From Halomonas halophila (lineage in GTDB: Bacteria > Pseudomonadota > Gammaproteobacteria > Pseudomonadales > Halomonadaceae): a DNA stretch of 13,471 nt. The notes under the pieces are model-generated. The model was given only the letters and a program-made list of their open reading frames with translations. It made no database searches and was not told the DNA's origin. Numbering within the stretch: position 1 is the stretch's first letter; every line of letters begins with the position of its first letter. A program made the translations under genes and the position numbers. The stretch lies in NCBI GenBank assembly GCA_002433675.1, contig DJIP01000267.1, positions 39,010 to 52,480 of the forward strand, in the 5' to 3' direction. Of this stretch, positions 1 to 7,675 are shown one piece after another.

Positions 1-975
1 CGCCACCAGCGCCGCCATGGGAATGCGCGAGACCCAGTCCGACAGGAACACCACCATCAGCAGCAGGAAGATACCCGCCAGCAGGGTGGACAGGCGTCCA
101 CGACCACCGGACTTGATGTTGATCACCGACTGACCAATCATCGCGCAGCCCGCCATGCCGCCGAGCAGGCCGGTACCGATGTTGGCCAAGCCCTGGCCCT
201 TGCACTCACGGTTCTTGTCGCTGGAGGTATCGGTCAGATCGTCGACGATGGTGGCGGTCATCATCGACTCGAGCAGACCAACCACGGTCAGCATGACCGC
301 ATAGGGGAAGATGATGCCGAGGGTCTCGAGGTTCAGCGGCACGTCGGGCCACAGGAACATCGGCAGGGTATCGGGCAGCTCGCCCATGTCACCAACGGTG
401 CGGATATCCATGCCGGTCGCCAGGTAGACGCCGGTCAGCACCAGGATGCACACCAGCGGGGACGGCAGCAGCTTGCCGATCCTGGGCACGTAGGGGAACA
501 GATAGATGATGCCGAGTCCCGCCGCGGTCATCGCGTAGACGTGCCAGGTGACATTGGTCAACTCGGGCAGCTGGGCCATGAAGATCAGGATCGCCAGGGC
601 ATTGACGAAGCCGGTCACCACCGAGCGTGAGACGAAACGCATCAGATCAGCCAGGCGCAGGTAGCCGGCGATGATCTGCAGTAACCCGGTGAGCAGGGTC
701 GCGGCCAGCAGATATTGAAGCCCGTGCTCCTTGACCAGGGTCACCATCAACAGCGCCATGGCGCCGGTGGCGGCGGAGATCATCCCCGGGCGGCCGCCGG
801 CGAAGGCAATGATCACCGCCATGGAGAAGGAGGCGTAGAGGCCAATCTTGGGATCGACGCCGGCGATGATGGAGAAGGCGATGGCCTCCGGAATCAGCGC
901 CAGGGCCACGACGATGCCGGACAGCACGTCGCCCCGTATATTGGAAAACCAGTCTTGCTTGATCGATCGCATCAT
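1..975 (-). CDS. SulP-family inorganic anion transporter (N-terminal part, runs off left edge)
   Basis: This is an inner-membrane SulP/SLC26-type secondary transporter, a family that moves sulfate, bicarbonate or related anions. The first 325 codons are present and the C-terminus, including any STAS domain, lies outside the window. The N-terminus reads [20 protein letters not shown], followed by the family-typical stretch [15 protein letters not shown] around residues 25-40, then [16 protein letters not shown] around residues 59-74. Long hydrophobic segments alternate with short loops throughout. The start is the first of two adjacent ATG codons (975-973 and 972-970); no strong Shine-Dalgarno is visible upstream. 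The gene diverges from the phosphotransferase operon across about 316 bases. Substrate cannot be decided from this part. The family call is firm, the specific anion is unknown. Confidence 0.9.
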   Translation of the reverse strand, partial: MMRSIKQDWFSNIRGDVLSGIVVALALIPEAIAFSIIAGVDPKIGLYASFSMAVIIAFAGGRPGMISAATGAMALLMVTLVKEHGLQYLLAATLLTGLLQIIAGYLRLADLMRFVSRSVVTGFVNALAILIFMAQLPELTNVTWHVYAMTAAGLGIIYLFPYVPRIGKLLPSPLVCILVLTGVYLATGMDIRTVGDMGELPDTLPMFLWPDVPLNLETLGIIFPYAVMLTVVGLLESMMTATIVDDLTDTSSDKNRECKGQGLANIGTGLLGGMAGCAMIGQSVINIKSGGRGRLSTLLAGIFLLLMVVFLSDWVSRIPMAALVA

Positions 976-1291
976 GAGGCGGTCCAGGGGGAGTGGTTGT
1001 GAGATATCGCGACAAGCGGCCCAGGGCCGACCGTTTCTCCACGACAGCAGCGCACCGGGAGGCGTGAGCCTGGCGCTGTCATGATGTAGTGGAGACACGG
1101 GAAGGGGCGCAGTTTACCAGAACCACCTGAGCAAGGCGACGCTGCTACCCAGCCTGTCTCCGCTATATCGCCGCCTTGTCGCCACCCCGGTCTCGATCCG
1201 GCCAAGCCCGCCTGGTGGCATCTTCTGAAAAAAATGTGTAAGGATCGTTGCCCCCCTGCCGACTCAGCTGACTACGTCCAAGGAACGCGAC
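976..1291. other. Divergent intergenic region between the SulP gene and the eight-gene operon
   Basis: No convincing gene is present in these 316 bases. The right-hand part is locally AT-richer, with an A-run at 1228-1234, and leads directly into the TGTGTAAGG motif at 1235 described separately. The motif GTAAACTGCGCC, read on the minus strand near 1110-1121, could be part of a promoter for the SulP gene, but no matching -35 box was found. No TPP or other riboswitch consensus was recognised ahead of the transporter operon. Confidence 0.6.
1235..1267 (+). promoter_or_regulatory. Candidate ECF-sigma promoter upstream of the eight-gene operon
   Basis: The segment has TGTGTAAGG at 1235-1243 and GCCGAC at 1258-1263. 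The core TGTAAGG and CCGAC are separated by 15 bases, a spacing fitting ECF -35 and -10 elements. The same two blocks at the same spacing recur at 9421-9453, with 22 of 33 bases identical. If CCGAC is the -10 element, transcription would begin near 1270, giving a leader of about 20 bases with AAGGAA at 1280-1285 ahead of the ATG at 1292, a sensible geometry. The operon encodes an ECF sigma factor as its seventh gene, so autoregulation is the natural reading. The assignment is inference from two copies only. Confidence 0.38.
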
Positions 1292-2392
1292 ATGGAGCGA
1301 TGCGCCTCGACGCCAACGTCATCGCGAACGGAGGGCCCATCGCCGGGCCCACCTCTTATAGCGCTTGAGCAAAGTCTCGAGCGCCACGGGAGGCCCTTGT
1401 CCGGGCACCGACTGGAGCCCCTGGCCGATACCGGCCTGGCCCACTGGCACGTGCACCTGGCCGGCGGTAGCGACCAGGGTCGCTGGCTGGCCCGGTTGCC
1501 CAAGCAGAGCCAGATGGGGCTGGATGCATCGTCCAACCTGGCCTATCAGGTCGCCTGCTTCGATCGCGCCCAGGTCAGCGGTCACACCCCCCTGCTCGAT
1601 GACTGGCTGCCCTGCGACGACCTGCTGCCCCGGGGGGCACTCTTGGTGGAGGCCATCGATGGCCGTCCTGCCAACCTGCCCTCGGACCTGCCTGCCATGA
1701 CCAGGGCACTGGCCAGCCTGCACCGGCTGCCGCTTCCCGATGACCGCGCCCCACTGGCGTCACCGGTGGATCCCTGGCAGGAGATGCTCGACGAGATCGC
1801 CACCCAGGCCCACTTTCTGCCCCGGGCCGGGCTGTCTCGCGCCAGCACCACCCTGATCGAACAGGCGCTGGCACAGCTCCCCGAGCGACTGCGCATCGCC
1901 GACGACGAGATTCGCCTGATCAGCTTCGATGCTCACCCCGGCAACTTTCTGATCACGCCTCACGGACGCGCCGTACTGGTGGATCTGGAAAAGTGCCGCT
2001 ATTCGCTGCCCGGCTTCGACCTGGCCCACCTGAGCCTCTACACCTCCACCACCTGGGACCTCAACAGCCGCGCGGTGCTGTTCGTCGAGGACCTGGTGGC
2101 GCTGTATCGGCTCTGGCAGAAGCTGATGGCCGAAGACGGCCTTCTCAGCGACTGGAAGACGCTGATCACCTGTCGTCGCGCCATGTGGCTATGGTCCCTG
2201 ACCTGGTGTGCCAAATGGCGTGCCCAGCAGCGCCGCCAGGTCGACAGGCAGCACAGTGGTGAAGACTGGTCGGCACAGTTAAGCGACCATGCCTTGATCG
2301 CCCATGTGACCGACCGCGTCGATCACTACCTCTCGGCCCCCATCATCAGACGTGTCGCCGACGAACTCGAGGAACTCGCCCGTGCCGGCTGA
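1292..2392 (+). CDS. APH/choline-kinase-like phosphotransferase
   Basis: A 366-residue cytosolic protein of the aminoglycoside phosphotransferase/choline kinase fold, predicted to transfer the gamma-phosphate of ATP to a small hydroxylated substrate. The catalytic loop is SFDAHPGNF at residues 211-219, with catalytic-type D213 and metal-binding N218. The DLE at residues 231-233 replaces the usual D-x-E/D metal motif, followed by PGFDLAHLSLY (240-250), typical of the family. The loop has Ser where most members have His two residues before the catalytic Asp. The start is supported by AAGGAA at 1280-1285, six bases before the ATG; the first ~25 residues are low-complexity and a later start is not excluded. 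It is the first gene of the run, 111 bases ahead of the YnjB-type gene. A link to whatever the transporter moves is inferred from position only; substrate unknown. Confidence 0.8.
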   Translation: MERCASTPTSSRTEGPSPGPPLIALEQSLERHGRPLSGHRLEPLADTGLAHWHVHLAGGSDQGRWLARLPKQSQMGLDASSNLAYQVACFDRAQVSGHTPLLDDWLPCDDLLPRGALLVEAIDGRPANLPSDLPAMTRALASLHRLPLPDDRAPLASPVDPWQEMLDEIATQAHFLPRAGLSRASTTLIEQALAQLPERLRIADDEIRLISFDAHPGNFLITPHGRAVLVDLEKCRYSLPGFDLAHLSLYTSTTWDLNSRAVLFVEDLVALYRLWQKLMAEDGLLSDWKTLITCRRAMWLWSLTWCAKWRAQQRRQVDRQHSGEDWSAQLSDHALIAHVTDRVDHYLSAPIIRRVADELEELARAG

Positions 2393-2503
2393 CTTTCCCG
2401 GCGCTGTCCGGCTCTATCTTTCCATGGCCCGCGCTGTCCAAGCCTGCCCGGCCCTGTCCGGCTCAACCCAACCCTGCCTATCCATCGTCACAAGGACGCG
2501 ACC
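2393..2503 (+). other. Short intergenic spacer with repeated CTGTCC elements
   Basis: These 111 bases are the only sizeable gap in the operon. They contain GCGCTGTCC at 2401 and again 30 bases later at 2431, then CCCTGTCCGG at 2452. No hairpin with a T-tract was seen, so read-through from the phosphotransferase gene is plausible. The Shine-Dalgarno AAGGA of the next gene lies at 2492-2496. Confidence 0.45.
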
Positions 2504-3781
2504 ATGACCACGCCTTTTTCCTGTAGACACCCGTTGGCCGCCCGCGGCGTGACCGGCCTTCCTGGTGCTGCCTTCGCCCTCGGCGCCGTGGCAGTCCTGG
2601 GGCTCGGCATGCCTGCCTGGGCCCAGGACGGTGCTTCGCCGCTGAACCAGCCGTGGCAGGAAGTCGAGCAGCAGGCCAGGGGGCAGACGGTCTATTTCAA
2701 CGCCTGGGGCGGTGATCCCAACGTCAATGGCTATCTCGACTGGGTTGCCGGCGAGCTCGAACGGCGCCACGATATCGACCTGGTCCACGTCAAGCTCGAC
2801 GACACCGCCGCTGCGGTCTCCCGCGTACTGGCCGAGAAGTCCGCCGGCAACGTCGACGAGGGTGCCATCGACCTGATCTGGATCAACGGCGAGAACTTCG
2901 CCGCGATGAAGGACAACGCCCTGTTGCTCGGTCCCTTTGCCCAGCGCCTGCCCAACTTCGCGCTGACCTCGCCGGACGCCAACCCGGAGATGACCACTGA
3001 CTTCACCGTCCCCACCGAGGGTTTCGAATCGCCCTGGGGCAAGGCCCAGCTGACCTTCTACTACGACAGCGAGCGTGTCGAGGCGCCGCCGACCAGCATG
3101 GCCGCCCTGCTCGACTGGACCAAGCAACATCCCGGACGCTTCACCTACCCGCTGGTCCCGGACTTCCACGGCTCCACCTTTCTCAAGCAGGCGCTTATCG
3201 CACTGGTCGACGACCCGGCGATGCTCGCCCGCCCCGTCGGCGAAGCCGACGCCGAAGCGGCCATGGCCCCGCTGTGGGACTATCTCGACGCTCTGCATCC
3301 CCATCTGTGGCGCCAGGGGCGAGACTTCCCCGCTTCAGGGCCTGCGCTCAGAAGTCTGATGGGAGACGGAGAGCTGTCGCTGGCCTTTGCCTTCAACCCC
3401 GCCGAGCCCGCCGCCGCGGTCAACAACTACCAGCTGCCACCCTCGATTCGCAGCTATGTGCTCGATGGCGGGACCATCGGCAACGTCCACTTTGTCACCA
3501 TCCCGTTCAACGCCAGTCACCAGGCCGGCGCCATGGTCACCGCCAACTTCCTGCTCTCGCCCGAGGCCCAGGCGCGCAAGCAACGCCTGGACGTCTGGGG
3601 CGATCCCAGCGTGCTCGATCTCGCGCGACTCGACGAGGCCGAGCGTCAGGCACTGACACCGATGGATGACCAGCCAGCCCGACTAGCGCCACAGGCCCTG
3701 CAACAGACCCAGCCCGAGCCGCACCCGAGCTGGATGGAAGCGGTAGAGGCGGCATGGCTCGAGCGTTATGGCAGCCGCTGA
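2504..3781 (+). CDS. ynjB: YnjB-type ABC transporter periplasmic solute-binding protein
   Basis: A 425-residue exported solute-binding protein, the substrate receptor of an ABC importer with the two following genes. The N-terminus has a signal peptide with a hydrophobic stretch at residues 20-36 and a probable cleavage site after AWA at residues 38-40. Mature-domain landmarks include TVYFNAWGGD (62-71) and IDLIWINGENF (122-132), which I associate with the YnjB branch of the iron/thiamine/polyamine-type binding proteins. The ATG at 2504 is preceded by AAGGA at 2492-2496. The stop overlaps the permease start by 14 bases, so the pair is translationally coupled. The ligand of E. coli YnjB is not established to my knowledge, and the sequence alone does not give the ligand here. 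Size and order (B-C-D) match the ynjBCD arrangement. Confidence 0.85.
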   Translation: MTTPFSCRHPLAARGVTGLPGAAFALGAVAVLGLGMPAWAQDGASPLNQPWQEVEQQARGQTVYFNAWGGDPNVNGYLDWVAGELERRHDIDLVHVKLDDTAAAVSRVLAEKSAGNVDEGAIDLIWINGENFAAMKDNALLLGPFAQRLPNFALTSPDANPEMTTDFTVPTEGFESPWGKAQLTFYYDSERVEAPPTSMAALLDWTKQHPGRFTYPLVPDFHGSTFLKQALIALVDDPAMLARPVGEADAEAAMAPLWDYLDALHPHLWRQGRDFPASGPALRSLMGDGELSLAFAFNPAEPAAAVNNYQLPPSIRSYVLDGGTIGNVHFVTIPFNASHQAGAMVTANFLLSPEAQARKQRLDVWGDPSVLDLARLDEAERQALTPMDDQPARLAPQALQQTQPEPHPSWMEAVEAAWLERYGSR

Positions 3782-5477
3782 TACCTCAACCTTCTCCCGC
3801 CTGGTGCGCCTGGCACCGGCGCTGACGGTGCTGCTGCTGGTGGCCCCGGTGGTGGCTGGTCTGGCCGGTGCCGCAGCGCCGGCCTTCGGCTGGCTGCCGG
3901 TGCTCGGCGGGGAGCAGTTGAGCCTGGCACCCTGGGTGAGCCTGGCGCGCACCCCCGGTATTGCCGAGATGCTGCTGCTCAGCTTCACCACTGGCCTGAT
4001 CAGCACCGCCCTGGCCCTGGCTATCGTGGTGCTGTTTCTCGGCGCCTTCGCCGACAGCGCCGCCTTTGTCTGGCTCAAGCGCCTGCTGTCACCGCTGCTG
4101 GCGGTACCCCACGCCGCTGCCGCCATCGGGCTGGCCTTTCTGCTGGCACCTTCGGGCCTGGCCATGCGCCTGGTCTCCCCCGCCTTGAGCGGTCACACCA
4201 CGCCCCCGGACTACCTGTTTCCCGGCGATCCCTTTGGACTTGCGCTGATCGCCGGACTGGTGGTCAAGGAAGTCCCCTTTCTGCTGCTGATGAGTCTATC
4301 GGCGCTGCCTCAGTGCCAGGCCGACGATCGTCGGCATCTGGCATTGTCGCTGGGCTATTCGCCGGTGACCGCCTTTCTCAAGGCGGTGCTGCCGAGCCTG
4401 TACCCGCTGATTCGGTTACCGGTCTATGCGGTCATCGCCTTTGCCTCGTCCAATGTCGATGTGGCCATGATCCTGGGGCCGTCCACCCCACCGACCCTGG
4501 CGGTCAGCGTGGTCCGCTGGCTCGGCGATCCCGACCTGTCGATGCGCTTCATGGCCTCTGCCGCGGCGCTGACCCAGCTCGGCATCACGCTGCTGGCGCT
4601 GGCCTGCTGGTGGTGTCTGGAACAGGCCATACGCTGGTGCGCCACGCCACGCCTGACCGATGGTCGACGCAATAGCGGTCAACGCCTCGGCAGCCTGCTC
4701 GGCGGCGGTCTGACCTGGCTCAGCGTCACCCTGCTCGGCGCCAGCCTGCTGGGGCTGACGCTATGGTCGCTGGCGGCCTTCTGGCCCTTTCCTTCGGCCT
4801 GGCCCACGCCCCTGACTCTGGCCAACTGGGGTCGTGCGCTGCCGGGCCTGCTGCCGGCCACCCTCGATACCCTGTGGCTGGCGCTGGCCGCCACCGTTCT
4901 GGCGACCATCCTGGTGATCGGCTGCCTCGAGAGCGAAGCGCTCAATCACCGCAGCATGGGAGCGGGCGCCACCCTGGTGCTCTATCTGCCGCTGCTGGTG
5001 CCACCGGTCGCCTTTCTCTACGGGCTGGTGCAGCTTCAGGCGCAGCTGTCGGTGGCGCCGGGCTTCATGGTGGTGGTACTGGGACACTGCCTGTTCGTGC
5101 TGCCCTACGTCTTTCTGTCACTGGCGGAAAGCTACCGGCGGCTTGACCCCCGCTGGACCCAGGTCGCCGCAGGCCTCGGTCACGGCCCGGCGGCTGCCTT
5201 TGTACGCGTTCGCCTGCCGCTGCTGCTGGCCCCCATCGCCACCGCCTCCGCGGTGGGGATCGCCGTCAGCGTCGGCCAGTATCTGCCGACACTGCTGCTG
5301 GGGGCCGGCCGCCTGACCACCCTGACCACCGAGGCGGTATCGCTTGCCTCCGGGGGGGATCGTCGACTGACGGCGGTCTATGCCCTGGCCCAGTTGCTCT
5401 TGCCGGCACTCGGTTTCGCCCTCGCCATCGGCTTGCCGCGCGTGTTGCATCGCCAACGACGCGCCCTGCTGACCTGA
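3768..5477 (+). CDS. ynjC: YnjC-type ABC transporter permease, two fused membrane domains
   Basis: A 569-residue inner-membrane permease containing two tandem BPD_transp_1 (MetI-like) domains, so one chain can supply the whole translocation pore, as in YnjC, ThiP and FbpB-like permeases. Roughly twelve hydrophobic segments are visible. Each half has an EAA-type loop that contacts the ATPase: one around residue 196 (GYSPVTAFLKAVLPSLYPLI) and one around residue 468 (GLGHGPAAAFVRVRLP). The start ATG at 3768 lies inside the end of the binding-protein gene with only a weak GAG-type Shine-Dalgarno, in keeping with coupling. The ATPase gene follows 27 bases downstream. Substrate is unknown; the fold and role are firm. 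Confidence 0.88.
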   Translation: MAAADTSTFSRLVRLAPALTVLLLVAPVVAGLAGAAAPAFGWLPVLGGEQLSLAPWVSLARTPGIAEMLLLSFTTGLISTALALAIVVLFLGAFADSAAFVWLKRLLSPLLAVPHAAAAIGLAFLLAPSGLAMRLVSPALSGHTTPPDYLFPGDPFGLALIAGLVVKEVPFLLLMSLSALPQCQADDRRHLALSLGYSPVTAFLKAVLPSLYPLIRLPVYAVIAFASSNVDVAMILGPSTPPTLAVSVVRWLGDPDLSMRFMASAAALTQLGITLLALACWWCLEQAIRWCATPRLTDGRRNSGQRLGSLLGGGLTWLSVTLLGASLLGLTLWSLAAFWPFPSAWPTPLTLANWGRALPGLLPATLDTLWLALAATVLATILVIGCLESEALNHRSMGAGATLVLYLPLLVPPVAFLYGLVQLQAQLSVAPGFMVVVLGHCLFVLPYVFLSLAESYRRLDPRWTQVAAGLGHGPAAAFVRVRLPLLLAPIATASAVGIAVSVGQYLPTLLLGAGRLTTLTTEAVSLASGGDRRLTAVYALAQLLLPALGFALAIGLPRVLHRQRRALLT

Positions 5478-5504
5478 ACCGCCTCAACGCCATTCGAGCC
5501 CACC

Positions 5505-6248
5505 ATGTCACAGACACCAGACACCCGTTGCAGCCTTCCTCCCACGTCTCCAGCGAGCCCGACGGGCGCCCTGGTCTTCGATCGGGTCGCAATTTCGCTC
5601 AACGGTGCCCCCCTGGTTGCGCTGAACACTCAGGTCGCCCCCGGCGAGGTGGTCAGCGTCATGGGGCCTTCCGGTGTCGGCAAGTCCACCCTGCTGGCCT
5701 ACGCCGCAGGCTTTCTCGCCCCCGCCTTCGACGCCCGTGGCGAGGTGCGCCTCGGGGACCGCCGCGTCACCGACCTGCCCGCCTCGGCCCGCCGACTCGG
5801 TCTGCTGTTCCAGGATGCGCTGCTGTTCCCCCACCTCAGCGTCGCCGGCAACCTGGCCTTCGGCATGCCATCGTCTGCCAGCCGGCGCGAGCGTCGCGAG
5901 GCCATCGAAGAGGCCCTTTCGGATATCGGCCTTACGGGATTCGGTGAGCGCGATCCGGCGACCCTGTCCGGTGGCCAACGCGCCCGCGTCGCCCTGATGC
6001 GCACTCTGCTGTCGCGTCCCCAGGCAATGCTGCTGGACGAGCCCTTCTCCAAGCTCGACGCGACATTGCGCCAGGAGATGCGAGACCTGGTCTTCCAGCG
6101 CATCCGCGAGCATCGCCTTCCGGCGCTGCTGGTGACCCACGACCGGGCTGATGCCGAGGCAGCGGCAGGTCCCATCATCGAACTGGCGGCCGCCACCCAA
6201 GCCCCCAGCGGGGCCGCCTGGCAGGGTGCCCACCGTGCCTCTCGCTGA
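5505..6248 (+). CDS. ynjD: YnjD-type ABC transporter ATP-binding protein
   Basis: A 247-residue cytosolic ATPase that powers the upstream permease. All motifs are intact: Walker A GPSGVGKST at residues 54-62, Q-loop Gln103, signature LSGGQRARVAL at 154-164, Walker B with D178-E179, and H-loop His212 in VTHDRAD. The first ~20 residues (Ser/Pro/Thr-rich) precede the domain and give a longer protein than I recall for E. coli YnjD. The gene is 27 bases after the permease stop, and its 3' end overlaps the probable start of the glycosyltransferase by 14 bases. Gene order and size fit ynjBCD rather than the shorter thiamine system. Function as an importer ATPase is firm, the substrate is not known. 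Confidence 0.9.
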   Translation: MSQTPDTRCSLPPTSPASPTGALVFDRVAISLNGAPLVALNTQVAPGEVVSVMGPSGVGKSTLLAYAAGFLAPAFDARGEVRLGDRRVTDLPASARRLGLLFQDALLFPHLSVAGNLAFGMPSSASRRERREAIEEALSDIGLTGFGERDPATLSGGQRARVALMRTLLSRPQAMLLDEPFSKLDATLRQEMRDLVFQRIREHRLPALLVTHDRADAEAAAGPIIELAAATQAPSGAAWQGAHRASR

Positions 6249-6948
6249 ACCAGGGTCCGAGGTCGTCGCTCCTCGTCTCTGCGTGGTCATTCCCGTCCTC
6301 GATGAGGCGGCAACCATCGTCACCTGCCTCGAGCGGCTGTCCGAGTGGCGCCAGCAGGGCGTCGAGGTGATCGTCGTCGACGGTGGCAGCAAGGATGACA
6401 CTCGGGCGCTTGCCCGGCCCCTGGCCGACCAGGTCATCGATGGTCCCCGGGGAAGGGCGCGCCAGATGAACCGCGGCGCCGCAGCAGCAAGTGCGCAGGC
6501 CTTGCTGTTTCTACACGCCGACACTCACCTGCCCCCGGCGGCCATGCCGGCGATACTGAAGGCGCTGGAGAAACGCCACTGGGGTCGCTTCGACGTGTGC
6601 ATCCAGGGGCGCTCGCGCTGGCTTTACCTGATCGCCGCCAGCATGAACCTGCGCTCGCGGCTGACCGGCATCGCCACCGGCGATCAGGCGATGTTCATGC
6701 GGCGCAGCGCCTTCGAGGCTGTCACAGGCTTCCCCGATCAGCCGTTGATGGAAGACATCGAAGTGTCCAAGCGCCTCAAGCGGCTGTCGCCTCCCGCCTG
6801 CCTTGGCGTCAAGGTGCTCACCGACGGTCGCCGCTGGGAGCAGGGCGGCGTGCTGACGACGATACTGCTGATGTGGCGACTGCGCTTTCGCTATTGGCGG
6901 GGCGCCGATCCCGTTCGCCTGGCCGAGGAGTATCGCCATGTGCGCTGA
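6235..6948 (+). CDS. Family-2 glycosyltransferase, TIGR04283-like
   Basis: A predicted 237-residue GT-A fold glycosyltransferase. It has the GT2 start LCVVIPVLDEAATIV (15-29), the nucleotide-sugar loop VIVVDGGSKDDT (45-56), the DxD-type motif FLHADTHLP (92-100), and the acceptor/catalytic region TGDQAMFMRR (148-157) with MEDIEVSKR (172-180). This pattern matches the family named rSAM/selenodomain-associated transferase 2, later tied to arsenosugar biosynthesis. I chose GTG at 6235, which has AGGG at 6223-6226 upstream and overlaps the ATPase end by 14 bases; GTG at 6226 or an ATG at 6151 would add residues with no family similarity. No ArsS-like radical SAM gene is present here, so an arsenosugar role cannot be claimed. 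Donor and acceptor are unknown. Confidence 0.82.
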   Translation: MPLAEPGSEVVAPRLCVVIPVLDEAATIVTCLERLSEWRQQGVEVIVVDGGSKDDTRALARPLADQVIDGPRGRARQMNRGAAAASAQALLFLHADTHLPPAAMPAILKALEKRHWGRFDVCIQGRSRWLYLIAASMNLRSRLTGIATGDQAMFMRRSAFEAVTGFPDQPLMEDIEVSKRLKRLSPPACLGVKVLTDGRRWEQGGVLTTILLMWRLRFRYWRGADPVRLAEEYRHVR

Positions 6949-7675
6949 CCACGATGGCGACGGGCTGGCAGCCAGCCCGGATCTGGCGAATCGCCAGTCG
7001 CATAGCCAGGCGTGCGGCCAGGGGCTCGGCGATCAGCGCCGTGATCACCGCGAGGATGGCCCGAGGCTGGCTATTCTGGCCAAGGCGCCGATCCCCGGCC
7101 AGGCCAAGACGCGGATGATCCCCGCCCTCGGCGCCGAAGGCGCCGCGCGTCTTCAGCACAGGCTGATCGAACACACGTTGAAGATGGCGCTAGGGGCGAC
7201 ATCCGCGCGCAACATCACCCTGTGGACGGCGCTTGAGCACGACCATCCGTGCTTCATCGAGTTCCAGCAGCGCTATGGTGTGACGCTGAGACCACAGCCT
7301 GAAGGCGACCTGGGGGCGCGTATGCACGCCGCGCTGTGCTGCGCAGGCGGTCCCAGTCTTCTAATCGGCACAGATTGCCCGATATTGGATAAGACATTAC
7401 TAAAAACTTGTCAGAAACGGCTTAAAGACGCAGATAGCGTCTTTCTTCCGGCCGAGGACGGCGGCTATGCTCTGGTTGGAGTTCGTCGCCCCGATCCCCG
7501 ACTCTTCCACGGAATCGACTGGGGCACGTCCAGTGTCATGTCCCAGACGCACGCACGTCTTGCGGAGCTTTTGTGGACGTTGGAGTGTCCAACGACCGTA
7601 TGGGACCTGGACACGCCCCAGGACCTGGCTCGCCTCGCCGATATGGAAGCCCTCGCCCTGGAGATTCTGCCGTGA
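6938..7675 (+). CDS. DUF2064 nucleotidyl/glycosyltransferase-like protein, TIGR04282-like
   Basis: A 245-residue protein of the DUF2064 family (rSAM/selenodomain-associated transferase 1), with a GT-A/MobA-like nucleotidyltransferase fold. Diagnostic parts are RLAILAKAPIPGQAKTRM (43-60), LLIGTDCPIL (141-150), FLPAEDGGYALVGVRRPDP (169-187) and VWDLDTPQDLARL (221-233). The ATG at 6938 has GAGGAG at 6925-6930 and overlaps the glycosyltransferase end by 11 bases; no other usual start codon lies before the domain. This leaves an unusual 42-residue polar, Gly/Asp/Gln-rich leader ahead of the conserved domain. Bases around 7381-7440 are strikingly AT-rich (22 G/C in 60) and use TTA, CTA and ATA codons that are rare in neighbours. 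It is generally found beside the TIGR04283-type enzyme, and the two probably act on one product. The reaction is unknown. Confidence 0.82.
   Translation: MCADHDGDGLAASPDLANRQSHSQACGQGLGDQRRDHREDGPRLAILAKAPIPGQAKTRMIPALGAEGAARLQHRLIEHTLKMALGATSARNITLWTALEHDHPCFIEFQQRYGVTLRPQPEGDLGARMHAALCCAGGPSLLIGTDCPILDKTLLKTCQKRLKDADSVFLPAEDGGYALVGVRRPDPRLFHGIDWGTSSVMSQTHARLAELLWTLECPTTVWDLDTPQDLARLADMEALALEILP

Noticed and set aside
976..1291. TPP riboswitch ahead of a possible thiamine-type transporter
   Set aside because: No THI-box-like conserved blocks were seen, and the transporter genes look like ynjBCD, whose substrate is not established.
2414..3304. A 296-codon minus-strand open frame
   Set aside because: It is antisense to the YnjB-type gene, which has a signal peptide and family motifs.
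5508..6524. A 338-codon minus-strand open frame
   Set aside because: It is antisense to the intact ATPase and glycosyltransferase genes and shows no recognisable motif.
7573..7671. Upstream in-frame ATG extending the sigma factor by 33 residues
   Set aside because: This stretch is inside the DUF2064 gene in another frame and is Pro/Gly/Arg-rich; the GTG at 7672 in a GTGA overlap gives the expected sigma N-terminus.
6235..7675. Arsenosugar biosynthesis locus
   Set aside because: Only the two associated transferase-like families are present; no ArsS radical SAM or ArsM methyltransferase is in the window, so the pathway name is not justified.
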